A stretch of DNA of 64,000 nucleotides from a virus: the IMG/VR virus record IMGVR_UViG_3300018414_000007, positions 17,107 to 81,106 of that record. One strand, given 5' to 3'. This document shows, one piece after another, positions 8,295 through 14,203 of this stretch. The position numbers and the translations under genes were made by a program. Position 1 is the stretch's first letter, and each line of letters begins with the position of its first letter. The notes below the pieces were generated by a model, which saw nothing but the letters and a program-made list of their open reading frames with translations, did not search any database and was not told the origin of the DNA.

Positions 8295-8456
8295 AATATT
8301 AATAATAGAGAGGTTTCCCCATTTATAGGACAACCTTGGCTTAACTAGTCTTAGAAGCAGTCATACCTCTCAAAACCCATAATGATTGGGGCATCTCTAT
8401 CAACCTTTTAGCCTTATTCCAATCCAACTAATCCTAGTTAAGTTGCTCTTTATATA
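8295..8456 (-). ncRNA. Structured 5' leader RNA of the leftward operon
   Basis: About 160 nt lie between the promoter and the first ORF. Strong pairings are visible: 8340-8348 with 8434-8442 (9 bp, CTTAACTAG/CTAGTTAAG), 8308-8314 with 8365-8371 (GAGAGGT/ACCTCTC), and competing 8305-8311 with 8394-8400 plus 8317-8321 with 8387-8391. Two mutually exclusive folds share the GAGAGG segment, as in riboswitch or attenuator leaders. No known riboswitch class is recognised. Confidence 0.5.
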
Positions 8457-8460
8457 AGTA

Positions 8461-8492
8461 CAAATGTAAGTAAAATAAATGACAATTCCAAA
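8461..8492 (-). promoter_or_regulatory. Bacteroides-type promoter for leftward operon
   Basis: Minus strand: TTTG (8492-8489), 20 bp spacer, TACATTTG (8468-8461). This matches the Bacteroides -33/-7 consensus exactly. Predicted +1 near 8457, at the start of the structured leader. It would drive the ParB-like, lysis and regulator genes. Confidence 0.65.
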
Positions 8493-8493
8493 T

Positions 8494-8871
8494 TTATTTT
8501 ATTATATTTTTATTATATTCTAATAGAACTGTTTTATCTATTATATTAATCATCCAGTCTAATAACTCAAATGGTTCTACACATTCTTCTATAAATAAAA
8601 CTCTAGGCAGTATACCATTTAATCTATCTTCTTTCCACATTTTAATATGAAGATTAATACTACCCTTTGTTTTTAAAAGTGTTCTTAGTAAATTAGGATG
8701 TTTAGTAGGCTTTAACTTTCCTTGTGAATCAAATAAAAAGAAAGCCTTTTTACCATCTATTCCTTTAGTATCATACTCTATATCTCTATCTAATCTACCA
8801 TCAAAATCAAATGTGTGTCTAAACTTTAAATACCAATTAAAGTCTCTATTGAAGTTATCACTATACTTCAT
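8494..8871 (-). CDS. Hypothetical protein, own transcription unit
   Basis: The 125-residue protein is rich in Asp, Phe and Lys (DFDGRLDRDIEYDTKGIDG). It has no membrane segment and no recognised domain. It is the first leftward gene after the divergent intergenic region and has its own promoter (9031-9000) with a leader of about 125 nt. Position at the divergence point suggests early expression by host RNA polymerase, possibly a takeover or regulatory role; this is inference. Confidence 0.7.
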   Translation of the reverse strand: MKYSDNFNRDFNWYLKFRHTFDFDGRLDRDIEYDTKGIDGKKAFFLFDSQGKLKPTKHPNLLRTLLKTKGSINLHIKMWKEDRLNGILPRVLFIEECVEPFELLDWMINIIDKTVLLEYNKNIIK

Positions 8872-8996
8872 AAAAAATTTTAAAAATTTTAAAAAAATGT
8901 TTGTGGTTAATCTTTATATCTACCCTATTATCATTACCCCATCCTAACATTTGACCTGATTATACCGGGTTGTTTCTTATTAGGTGGAAGTGATTT
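8872..8996 (-). other. Structured leader in divergent intergenic region
   Basis: The leader upstream of the 8494-8871 gene contains CCA-T-CCTAA (8939-8947) pairing with TTAGGTGG (8980-8987), an 8-bp stem with one bulge, and an A-rich tract just before the ATG. No rightward host-type promoter is visible here, although a rightward gene starts at 9067. Confidence 0.4.
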
Positions 8997-8999
8997 CTG

Positions 9000-9031
9000 C
9001 AAATATAAGAATTCTTTTTTACAATTGCAAA
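9000..9031 (-). promoter_or_regulatory. Bacteroides-type promoter, leftward, divergent region
   Basis: Minus strand: TTTG (9031-9028), 20 bp spacer, TATATTTG (9007-9000), an exact match to TTTG-N19-21-TAnnTTTG. Predicted +1 near 8996. It faces the 8494-8871 gene. Confidence 0.65.
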
Positions 9032-9032
9032 T

Positions 9033-9066
9033 TAATCAATTAAATAATTACTCAAACATTAAACAC
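9033..9066 (+). repeat. Recurrent leader motif, copy A
   Basis: Begins ATTAATCAA and continues through ATTACTCAAAC to AAACACATG. Similar leaders precede the genes at 11314 and 12521, and a partial copy follows the tRNA at 14911. It may be a phage early promoter element or a translation-enhancing A/T leader; the sequence alone cannot tell. Confidence 0.45.
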
Positions 9067-9384
9067 ATGAACAAGATTAAATCTTTATTTGTTTTCAACA
9101 AGGTTGATAACAATGGTAATGCAAGGACAGTTGCTTGCATCAATGGTGATACATTCATCAATGCTAAATGGTTAGCAAGTCAAACTGAATTAACTATTGC
9201 TTCATTACCACTATTGGTAGGTAGTAGCATAGAAGTTGAATACTTTGTTGAAGGTGAAGTATTGCAAGCTGCAGAAGGTGATATAGCTGAAAAGCTTTGC
9301 ACCAAGAATAATACTATAGTTAAAAGCTTTAGTGTTGAGTACAGCATTGCACTTACAGTTGCTAAAATGTATAAAGCTGCATAA
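9067..9384 (+). CDS. Hypothetical protein, first rightward gene
   Basis: A 105-residue protein starting MNKIKSLFVFNKVDNNGNAR. A TTG-started form would extend it 14 residues into the leader motif, so the ATG at 9067 is preferred. The fold looks beta-rich and small (VEYFVEGEVLQAAEGD, ending TVAKMYKAA). No domain recognised. As the first rightward gene it is probably expressed early. Its stop overlaps the next start. Confidence 0.75.
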   Translation: MNKIKSLFVFNKVDNNGNARTVACINGDTFINAKWLASQTELTIASLPLLVGSSIEVEYFVEGEVLQAAEGDIAEKLCTKNNTIVKSFSVEYSIALTVAKMYKAA

Positions 9385-9497
9385 TGATGCAATTAACATT
9401 AGGAATAAGTGTCATAGTGATGCTTATTCCTATTATACTTGCAATCAAGGATGAGAGAAAAGACAAACAGTCTAAATGGTATAAAGAGAATAGATGA
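9384..9497 (+). CDS. Tiny single-pass membrane protein
   Basis: A 37-residue ORF whose ATG overlaps the preceding TAA. It has one hydrophobic helix (LTLGISVIVMLIPIILAI) and then a charged tail DERKDKQSKWYKENR. Similar one-helix miniproteins recur through this region. Function unknown. Confidence 0.6.
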   Translation: MMQLTLGISVIVMLIPIILAIKDERKDKQSKWYKENR

Positions 9498-9502
9498 TTA
9501 AA

Positions 9503-9610
9503 TAAACTAAAGGTAAGCATAAAGGTTAAAGTTAGCTCTGCACTAAAGTAGCTAATTAGGTATCTAACTGCTGGTATTCTCGATGAATACTATTGCTTAT
9601 CTTTAGTTTA
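9503..9610 (+). ncRNA. Structured intergenic RNA element 1 (17-bp closing stem)
   Basis: Bases 9503-9519 pair with 9594-9610 over 17 bp with one G-U wobble. Inside are a hairpin GTATTC/GAATAC (9574-9590, loop TCGAT) and a weaker GTTAGCT/AGCTAAT pairing. There is no T-run, so it is not a simple terminator, and no tRNA arms. The 213-bp gap 9498-9710 contains no ORF of note. Confidence 0.6.
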
Positions 9611-9710
9611 ATATCTTATGTAAAAGAGTGTTAATTGAGTACTCTCTATCTCTCAGCACTATTTCTCACTAATCAACTTATCAGTTAACTTACACTAATT
9701 CATTATTATT

Positions 9711-10004
9711 ATGGCTAATCAAGAGTTTAATCCTTCTGAAAATAGTATAATATTACTATCAGTTTTAAAGTATATTACAGGTGAAGTTGTTCAAATAAAT
9801 AGAACAAATAGAACAATTTACCTTAGTAATAACACTCATTGGAATGCTCATACATTTCATCAAAACGTTCAATTATTAAGAATGTTTATGAATAGAGAAA
9901 TATCTATTGACCCAACTATACAATTAATGCAAAATGCAGTAAAGTCAACAATAGATGCTATGAAAAAGCAATGTCCAATGAAAGTTATATCTTTAATAAA
10001 ATAA
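9711..10004 (+). CDS. Hypothetical protein
   Basis: A 97-residue protein, MANQEFNPSENSIILLSVLK onward, polar with two amphipathic helices and a C-terminal Lys/Met-rich helix. No domain recognised. Its 3' end overlaps the next gene by 34 nt in another frame. Confidence 0.65.
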   Translation: MANQEFNPSENSIILLSVLKYITGEVVQINRTNRTIYLSNNTHWNAHTFHQNVQLLRMFMNREISIDPTIQLMQNAVKSTIDAMKKQCPMKVISLIK

Positions 10005-10159
10005 ATATATTACTTCCTAATGGTAAATACAAAGGACAATCTGTTTCTTATGTATATTCAATTCATCCAAGCTATATTAAATGGTATTTTGACCATGTTA
10101 AAGAGCTTAATGAATTCATTGAATTGCAAAGAAAATACGACAGTAAACAAGGTGATTAA
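9971..10159 (+). CDS. Small protein with exonuclease X C-terminal / DUF3820-like motif
   Basis: The 62-residue protein carries LPNGKYKGQSVSYVYSIHPS followed by YIKWYFDH. This resembles the short module found at the C-terminus of some DnaQ-type exonucleases and in DUF3820 proteins (pattern fGKYKG...dpsYlxWl). That module is thought to help nucleic acid or protein binding. The exonuclease domain itself is absent, so this is the stand-alone module only. Confidence 0.55.
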   Translation: MSNESYIFNKINILLPNGKYKGQSVSYVYSIHPSYIKWYFDHVKELNEFIELQRKYDSKQGD

Positions 10160-10168
10160 TTTCGCCTT
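10149..10168 (+). other. Intergenic hairpin
   Basis: AAGGTGA (10149-10155) pairs with TCGCCTT (10162-10168), with one G-U pair, straddling the stop codon of the preceding gene. There is no proper T-run, so it is either a weak terminator or an RNA-processing/stability hairpin. Confidence 0.4.
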
Positions 10169-10208
10169 TAACTAATCATTTTATTAACCTATTTTAATTA
10201 TCAGCATT

Positions 10209-10400
10209 ATGTACCTTTTATTACTCCTAATAATACTATCAGTAATACTCTTTTACTTAGTATTTAAGACAAACAAGATTAAAAAGTCTTATCAATATAA
10301 TAATTATAAGATTGATAAGGCTAAGAATACACCTGTTTATACAAAGACTAAAGACCTTTGTAGAAGAGGAATGCATCATTCATTTAAGTTTAAATACTAA
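10209..10400 (+). CDS. Small membrane protein with basic tail
   Basis: The 63-residue protein starts with a Leu/Ile-rich helix (MYLLLLLIILSVILFYLVF) and continues as a strongly basic cytoplasmic-type tail (KTNKIKKSYQYNNYK...). It could be a membrane anchor or signal-anchor protein. No domain recognised. Confidence 0.65.
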   Translation: MYLLLLLIILSVILFYLVFKTNKIKKSYQYNNYKIDKAKNTPVYTKTKDLCRRGMHHSFKFKY

Positions 10401-10404
10401 ACTT

Positions 10405-10596
10405 ATGGCAAGACAAGAATTACATAAATGTTCTATATGTGGTAAAACATATGATATTCAAAAACATGAGTTTTGTCCTAAGTGTGGAGAAAATGAAAAA
10501 GAATGGAAAAAAACACATTCAATGCTTAGTAATTTGAGTAATAACTTCATTGATGAAATGGAGTCTTTTCATGGATTTCAAGAAGTATTTGATTAA
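10405..10596 (+). CDS. Small zinc-ribbon protein
   Basis: The 63-residue protein has two Cys pairs, CSICGKTYDIQKHEFCPKCG, the layout of a zinc ribbon, followed by a polar helix. Longer in-frame starts overlap the preceding gene, so the ATG at 10405 is chosen. It probably binds DNA, RNA or protein. Confidence 0.65.
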   Translation: MARQELHKCSICGKTYDIQKHEFCPKCGENEKEWKKTHSMLSNLSNNFIDEMESFHGFQEVFD

Positions 10597-10632
10597 AATA
10601 CTACAAAGAACTTTATAAATTACATTCAGATT

Positions 10633-10666
10633 TTTCAATTACTACTGGTAGTAAGTATAATTGAAA
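10633..10666 (+). other. Structured intergenic RNA element 2
   Basis: TTTCAATTA (10633-10641) pairs with TAATTGAAA (10658-10666), 9 bp, around an inner CTA/TAG hairpin. First of three stem-loops in the 286-bp gap 10597-10882, which has no convincing ORF. Confidence 0.5.
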
Positions 10667-10688
10667 TTAGAGAGAGTAGTTTATATTG

Positions 10689-10752
10689 AATAGGATTCTA
10701 AAGTTGATTATACAGTCTTAAGTAGACTTAGACTACAAACTTCTTGCCTATT
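10689..10752 (+). other. Structured intergenic RNA element 3
   Basis: AATAGG (10689-10694) pairs with CCTATT (10747-10752). Inside, AAGTT (10701-10705) pairs with AACTT (10738-10742) and AGTCT (10714-10718) with AGACT (10724-10728), giving one interrupted long stem. Confidence 0.45.
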
Positions 10753-10770
10753 ATTTAAATGCATAACACG

Positions 10771-10852
10771 ATAAAGAGGAATAATAAACTATCTAGTTAA
10801 TAACCAATTGCAACAGGTGAAAACTAAAAGGATGTGATAGCAGCCTCTTTAT
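10771..10852 (+). ncRNA. Structured intergenic RNA element 4
   Basis: ATAAAGAGG (10771-10779) pairs with CCTCTTTAT (10844-10852), 9 bp. Inner stems are CTATC (10789-10793) with GATAG (10836-10840) and TAGTT (10794-10798) with AACTA (10822-10826). Three nested helices make chance unlikely. AGTTTAT at 10676-10682 could alternatively pair with ATAAACT at 10784-10790, linking it to the preceding elements. Confidence 0.55.
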
Positions 10853-10882
10853 TAAATTAAATTGAAATCAAATTAAATAACT

Positions 10883-11020
10883 ATGATACCTACAGTAATA
10901 CTTTTAATTATTCTATTTGCATTGTTAATCAATATCTGTACAAATACAGATTGGAAACAAGAGAATGAAGATTTAATAACTATTTGGAAATGGTTATTTA
11001 AATCAAAAATATTGAAATAG
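10883..11020 (+). CDS. Tiny membrane protein
   Basis: A 45-residue ORF: a hydrophobic helix (MIPTVILLIILFALLINI), an acidic stretch NTDWKQENEDL, then an aromatic, basic end. It follows the A/T leader style of this region. Its TAG lies inside the next RNA stem. Confidence 0.6.
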   Translation: MIPTVILLIILFALLINICTNTDWKQENEDLITIWKWLFKSKILK

Positions 11021-11071
11021 TATAGATAACAATGCTTCTCAATTAGGCACGGTTAATTGAGTATACTATTT
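11015..11071 (+). ncRNA. Structured intergenic RNA element 5
   Basis: AAATAGTATA (11015-11024) pairs with TATACTATTT (11062-11071), and CTCAATTA (11038-11045) pairs with TAATTGAG (11054-11061) around loop GGCACGGT. The two helices stack on the 3' side with a 13-nt bulge on the 5' side. The upstream gene's stop codon is inside the lower stem. Confidence 0.55.
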
Positions 11072-11096
11072 TAAAGAACTTCATTTAACTCTTCAA

Positions 11097-11161
11097 ACTT
11101 GTACAAAGGAGTTATCTTATAGAAGCAGAGATTAGTTGCAAATAATCTTTGCAGTACAAGT
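11097..11161 (+). ncRNA. Structured intergenic RNA element 6
   Basis: ACTTGTAC (11097-11104) pairs with GTACAAGT (11154-11161). Inside, GCAGAGATTA (11125-11134) pairs with TAATCTTTGC (11143-11152) around GTTGCAAA. A competing helix TAACTC (11086-11091)/GAGTTA (11109-11114) would break the outer stem, so the element could switch. Confidence 0.55.
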
Positions 11162-11206
11162 GTGGTGCACATCATCAAAACGAGAAAGAAAAGATCATTT
11201 AAAAAA

Positions 11207-11247
11207 GACTATTATGTAGAAAACGGCATGAAGAGCCCTTAATAGTC
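11207..11247 (+). other. Structured intergenic RNA element 7
   Basis: GACTATTA (11207-11214) pairs with TAATAGTC (11240-11247), 8 bp, with an inner GGC/GCC pairing. The 293-bp gap 11021-11313 holds elements 5-7 and leader motif copy B, but no convincing ORF. Confidence 0.5.
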
Positions 11248-11279
11248 GAAAACTTAGCTTGTGTGCAGAGCTATTTTAT

Positions 11280-11313
11280 TAATTAATCAAACAAATTACT
11301 CAAACTTAAAACT
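11280..11313 (+). repeat. Recurrent leader motif, copy B
   Basis: Starts near 11280 with AATTAATCAA, continues ATTACTCAAAC and ends AAAACTATG. Closest relative of copies A (9033) and C (12486). Confidence 0.45.
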
Positions 11314-11451
11314 ATGCAAATAGAAATCTTTAACCATATTAGTCTAGGACAGGTATGGAATGTGAAACAGCGTGGAACTAAAATGTATTGTAGAACTGTT
11401 TCAGATAATATACAATACAAAATTAATCTAATTGATTTAATTGATTACTAA
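11314..11451 (+). CDS. Small hypothetical protein
   Basis: A 45-residue ORF, MQIEIFNHISLGQVWNVKQR onward, beta-rich and soluble. It has the recurrent leader immediately upstream and the next gene begins one base after its stop, which supports translation. No domain recognised. Confidence 0.55.
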   Translation: MQIEIFNHISLGQVWNVKQRGTKMYCRTVSDNIQYKINLIDLIDY

Positions 11452-11452
11452 T

Positions 11453-11671
11453 ATGTGGTATTTTGTTTTAATATGTATAGTAATATTTCAAGGATATATT
11501 ATTTATAAACAATACAGAATAATTCAGTTAGATAATAAATTACATGAATTAGCGGATCAATGTGCTGAATTAGCAGAATTATTCAGACCAAAAGATAACT
11601 CATTACCAATAAAATCAACAGGATATTATAAAACTGATGAAAATGGTAAATTAATATTTGTTGAACATTAA
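11453..11671 (+). CDS. Small membrane protein
   Basis: A 72-residue protein: N-terminal membrane helix (MWYFVLICIVIFQGYIIY), then a helical acidic segment and a polar tail. A TTG-start form four residues longer overlaps the preceding gene, so the ATG at 11453 is used. No domain recognised. Confidence 0.65.
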   Translation: MWYFVLICIVIFQGYIIYKQYRIIQLDNKLHELADQCAELAELFRPKDNSLPIKSTGYYKTDENGKLIFVEH

Positions 11672-11676
11672 AATAT

Positions 11677-11755
11677 TAAGGGTAATAGCATCGTTCTTTT
11701 CCATTTTGCGTTTTTGTGAACTTTTATTTAACATCTAAAAAGTCTATTACCCTTA
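11677..11755 (+). ncRNA. Structured intergenic RNA element 8 (12-bp closing stem)
   Basis: TAAGGGTAATAG (11677-11688) pairs perfectly with CTATTACCCTTA (11744-11755). The long internal loop has only a weak GTTC/GAAC helix. No T-run follows, so it is not a standard terminator. Confidence 0.6.
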
Positions 11756-11771
11756 TTTAAAACTTAAAATT

Positions 11772-11957
11772 ATGGTATCAATAACAGTATTAACAATAGG
11801 ATTTTTATTCTTTCTATCCTATATATATTTAATGACAACTCCTACACCAAGAAAACATTGTGATAGATGTGGTAGAGAGTTAAAAGAAAGACATTATGGA
11901 AATATCTATTATTGGATATGTCCTATTCATGGTATAAAAGAAACTAAAGTTAAATAA
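11772..11957 (+). CDS. Membrane-anchored mini zinc-ribbon protein
   Basis: A 61-residue protein: membrane helix (MVSITVLTIGFLFFLSYIYL), then CDRCGRELKER and a second metal-ligand-like pair CPIHG. It looks like a zinc knuckle tethered to the inner membrane. The next gene follows after one base. Function unknown. Confidence 0.65.
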   Translation: MVSITVLTIGFLFFLSYIYLMTTPTPRKHCDRCGRELKERHYGNIYYWICPIHGIKETKVK

Positions 11958-11958
11958 T

Positions 11959-12150
11959 ATGAAATGGTTTAAAGCAATAACAACAATTTTAATACTTATA
12001 TGTATTATGGTTGGAATCAATTGGTTTGTTATATCCATTAATAGTATTAAGCGAGGTATCAATAAACCAAGAATTGATACAGTATTAACTATAAGAACTA
12101 TTAGACATTATAGAGATACTGATACAGTAATATTAAAACATTTAAATTAA
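11959..12150 (+). CDS. Small membrane protein
   Basis: A 63-residue protein with one N-terminal membrane helix (AITTILILICIMVGINWFVI) and a basic tail with repeated Arg/Thr (RIDTVLTIRTIRHYRDTDTV). No domain recognised. Confidence 0.65.
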   Translation: MKWFKAITTILILICIMVGINWFVISINSIKRGINKPRIDTVLTIRTIRHYRDTDTVILKHLN

Positions 12151-12155
12151 ATTTA

Positions 12156-12359
12156 ATGGCATCAAAACAAGAACAATTAGAATTAGACTTTCTAAAAGTG
12201 AAAGTTAGAATTGTAAGAGATATTACTGATTGTTCTACATTTGAACAATTAGATGAATATATTCATAATGTAAACAAAATATTTGATATAACCTCATTCT
12301 TAGACAAAAATAAAGCGAGTCATAAAGAGATTGGTAATGTTGAAATATTAGAAGAATAG
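12156..12359 (+). CDS. Small soluble hypothetical protein
   Basis: A 67-residue helical protein, MASKQEQLELDFLKVKVRIV onward, acidic at the C-terminus. No domain recognised. It ends the four-gene run 11453-12359. Confidence 0.65.
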   Translation: MASKQEQLELDFLKVKVRIVRDITDCSTFEQLDEYIHNVNKIFDITSFLDKNKASHKEIGNVEILEE

Positions 12360-12375
12360 TAAAGATCCAGGGAAA

Positions 12376-12480
12376 TACTGTATGGAAACAGTATAATAGT
12401 AGGTGAAGGTTTCACCTTAAATGAAGTTATCTTGAAGAGACTAACGACTCTTTAAAGAGAATTAATCAGCCTACTATTAT
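12376..12480 (+). ncRNA. Structured intergenic RNA element 9
   Basis: ATAATAGTAGG (12393-12403) pairs perfectly with CCTACTATTAT (12470-12480). Inside are AAGGT/ACCTT (12406-12418) and AAGAG/CTCTT (12435-12452). A separate hairpin TACTGT/ACAGTA (12376-12393) precedes it. The closing stem resembles that of element 10. Confidence 0.6.
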
Positions 12481-12485
12481 TATTT

Positions 12486-12520
12486 TAATTAATCAAATTT
12501 ACTACTCTAAACAATAAACT
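12486..12520 (+). repeat. Recurrent leader motif, copy C
   Basis: Starts AATTAATCAA, continues CTACTCTAAAC and ends AAACTATG, aligned with copies A and B. It lies directly between RNA element 9 and the next ATG. Confidence 0.45.
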
Positions 12521-12718
12521 ATGACAGATGAAATAGTACAATCAAATGTAAGAGCATATAATGTAGTCCAACAAGGATATAGTGATGATGCTTTAAAGGT
12601 AAGAGAGTCATTAGGTAAAGACTTTACTGATATTCTATTTAGGAAGTTGTGTACTTTATCTAAATTAGAAAGAATTGAAGTAATAACTAGTCTTTCTAAA
12701 GTTATTAACAAAATTTAA
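12521..12718 (+). CDS. Small soluble hypothetical protein
   Basis: A 65-residue helical protein (MTDEIVQSNVRAYNVVQQGY onward). No membrane segment or domain recognised. It has the recurrent leader upstream. Confidence 0.65.
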   Translation: MTDEIVQSNVRAYNVVQQGYSDDALKVRESLGKDFTDILFRKLCTLSKLERIEVITSLSKVINKI

Positions 12719-12728
12719 CCAATTTATT

Positions 12729-12902
12729 ATGAAATATAAATATTTTATATATAATATAAATGGTACTTTATTATATGAATCAATGTGCTCATATAAAGAA
12801 CCATTAGCATTAAAATTAGCTGAAAAGCATTGTTTAATATCACAATTAAATGGTAATAAAGGTGCATATAGCAAATTAATGCCAGAAGGAATTGCAGTTT
12901 AG
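12729..12902 (+). CDS. Small hypothetical protein
   Basis: A 57-residue ORF, MKYKYFIYNINGTLLYESMC onward. The pattern YFIYNINGTLLYE looks like a beta hairpin followed by a helix. It lies ten bases after the preceding gene. No domain recognised. Confidence 0.55.
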   Translation: MKYKYFIYNINGTLLYESMCSYKEPLALKLAEKHCLISQLNGNKGAYSKLMPEGIAV

Positions 12903-13049
12903 TTAGGAGTAATTACTGTAATTTGATTAGTTTTTAATATAGTGGGAGACAGTGGTGCAAAGCCATTCTTGCCAAGGTTGAAACCCAGTCTTGGTTAGTA
13001 GTATAACAGTTATTACGCCTACTATATTATTTTATTTAGCTTACCTAAC
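12902..13049 (+). ncRNA. Structured intergenic RNA element 10
   Basis: TAATATAGTGGG (12935-12946) pairs with CCTACTATATTA (13018-13029), 12 bp with one G-U. Inner hairpins are TGG/CCA and CCAAG/CTTGG. An outer stem GTTAGG (12902-12907) with CCTAAC (13044-13049) encloses it. This is the most complex of the elements and is a good candidate for a discrete RNA. Confidence 0.6.
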
Positions 13050-13059
13050 AATAATTATT

Positions 13060-13137
13060 ATGAAACCAGAAAATTTTGCGATAGTGAATGGTGTAATAGT
13101 TTCAGATGAAGATGCAATCATTTGGGATTTTCAATAA
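13060..13137 (+). CDS. Possible 25-residue peptide
   Basis: ATG at 13060 after an A/T leader encodes MKPENFAIVNGVIVSDEDAI plus five residues. The codon choice and leader look like its neighbours, but the length makes it uncertain. It would sit between two RNA elements. Confidence 0.35.
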   Translation: MKPENFAIVNGVIVSDEDAIIWDFQ

Positions 13138-13139
13138 AT

Positions 13140-13372
13140 AGGATATAAGTATATATCCTGCATTTGTAAGCGTATTGGATGTATAAAATATCCCCTAAGA
13201 TGATGGAACATAAACAGAACTATACGTATTCCCCAAGAATATAGTCCTTCTGTTAGGCAAACATGAGCATTTAGATTTAATGCTTGGGAACTATAGGAAA
13301 ATCTCGACGATATAACTATCCCTTGAAGGTTCGTACCCTTCTCTTAGGACTATTCTATATGATAGGATATAG
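13140..13372 (+). ncRNA. Structured intergenic RNA element 11 (several domains)
   Basis: Fills the 286-bp gap 13138-13423. Hairpin AGGATATA/TATATCCT (13140-13159) comes first. A larger domain is closed by TAGTCCT (13242-13248) with AGGACTA (13346-13352), enclosing AGCATT/AATGCT, GGGA/TCCC and GAAGG/CCTTC hairpins. A last hairpin CTATAT/ATATAG spans 13355-13372. The GAAGG hairpin has a TTCG-starting loop, but the rest does not fit a tRNA. Confidence 0.55.
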
Positions 13373-13423
13373 AGTATGAAGTTAACACAAATTATCTACA
13401 AACAAATTTAAATTTAAAACAAA

Positions 13424-13954
13424 ATGAATAAAAGATTTTTAACAGGCTTTGCTATGATGCATTTAGCCGCTGATGCTGCTTCTCAAGGTGGAAATAGCAA
13501 TGAATTAACTAAAGAACAAGTTAAACAAATCATTGAATCTCGTAAAATTGTTACAGAACCTGGTCAATATCAGGCTAAAGTAACTAATGTTACTCTTTAT
13601 ACAAGAGAAGATGATACATTAGTACAAATCAATAACTTTGATTTGATGACTCCTTGGAATCTATCTGAAGCAAAGCGTTTGTATAAAGAAGGAGAGTATA
13701 CTGAAGCTGCAAGCCAAAAGCTCTCTAACAATTCAAGAGTAGGTACTGATTTCTGCCCTAAGAAAGGAGATATTGTAAATGTTGTATTAGATATAATTGC
13801 TACTAAGAATCAACCAAATGGTGTTCTTTTGATTAAAGCAATTATGCCTCTTGAAACAAAGAAAGCATCTGCTGTATCTTTTGGTTTTGATGATGAAACT
13901 GAAGAAGTTAATTTAGCAACTGAAAAAGCAGTTGAAGAACCAGCATTAACTTAA
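13424..13954 (+). CDS. Conserved hypothetical protein, possibly nucleic-acid binding
   Basis: The 176-residue protein has a helical N-terminus, a beta-rich middle (GQYQAKVTNVTLYTREDDTL ...DIVNVVLDIIATKN) and a long acidic tail (FDDETEEVNLATEKAVEEP). An OB-like core with an acidic tail is the layout of phage single-stranded DNA-binding proteins, but no diagnostic motif is visible, and a better SSB candidate exists at 37849. It is the largest gene of this stretch and is followed by a strong hairpin. Confidence 0.7.
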   Translation: MNKRFLTGFAMMHLAADAASQGGNSNELTKEQVKQIIESRKIVTEPGQYQAKVTNVTLYTREDDTLVQINNFDLMTPWNLSEAKRLYKEGEYTEAASQKLSNNSRVGTDFCPKKGDIVNVVLDIIATKNQPNGVLLIKAIMPLETKKASAVSFGFDDETEEVNLATEKAVEEPALT

Positions 13955-13966
13955 TTGTAAACCTAA

Positions 13967-13994
13967 TAGTAGTAGAGCCTATCCTCTACTACTA
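13967..13994 (+). other. Perfect 11-bp intergenic hairpin
   Basis: TAGTAGTAGAG (13967-13977) pairs with CTCTACTACTA (13984-13994), loop CCTATC. The following bases are ATTTAAATT rather than a T-run, so it is more likely a processing or mRNA-stabilising hairpin than a terminator. Confidence 0.55.
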
Positions 13995-14009
13995 ATTTAA
14001 ATTAAAACT

Positions 14010-14192
14010 ATGAAATCAAAAGCATTTGGAATAACATTTTTAATATTGTTATTCTTGTTACATCTCATACCACTTATTATATATATTATATCAAGAAATA
14101 TCAATACTCTTAGTATGTATGCTGGTCTTTTAGTACTTGATATAATTATAATAACAATTTGCGATATGAATGGTTTATTTACTGATTATTAA
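14010..14192 (+). CDS. Small two-helix membrane protein
   Basis: A 60-residue protein with two hydrophobic segments (FLILLFLLHLIPLIIYIISR and MYAGLLVLDIIIITICD). No domain recognised. Possibly a small inner-membrane protein acting on the host envelope. Confidence 0.65.
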   Translation: MKSKAFGITFLILLFLLHLIPLIIYIISRNINTLSMYAGLLVLDIIIITICDMNGLFTDY

Positions 14193-14203
14193 CCTTAATT
14201 AAT

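Noticed and set aside
9180-9399. Two minus-strand ORFs opposite the first rightward gene
   Set aside because: They are shadows of the 9067-9384 gene and no promoter or leader faces them.
13237-13355. A tRNA in RNA element 11
   Set aside because: It has a 7-bp closing stem and a TTCG-type loop, but there are four extra bases between T arm and acceptor, no D arm and no plausible anticodon loop.
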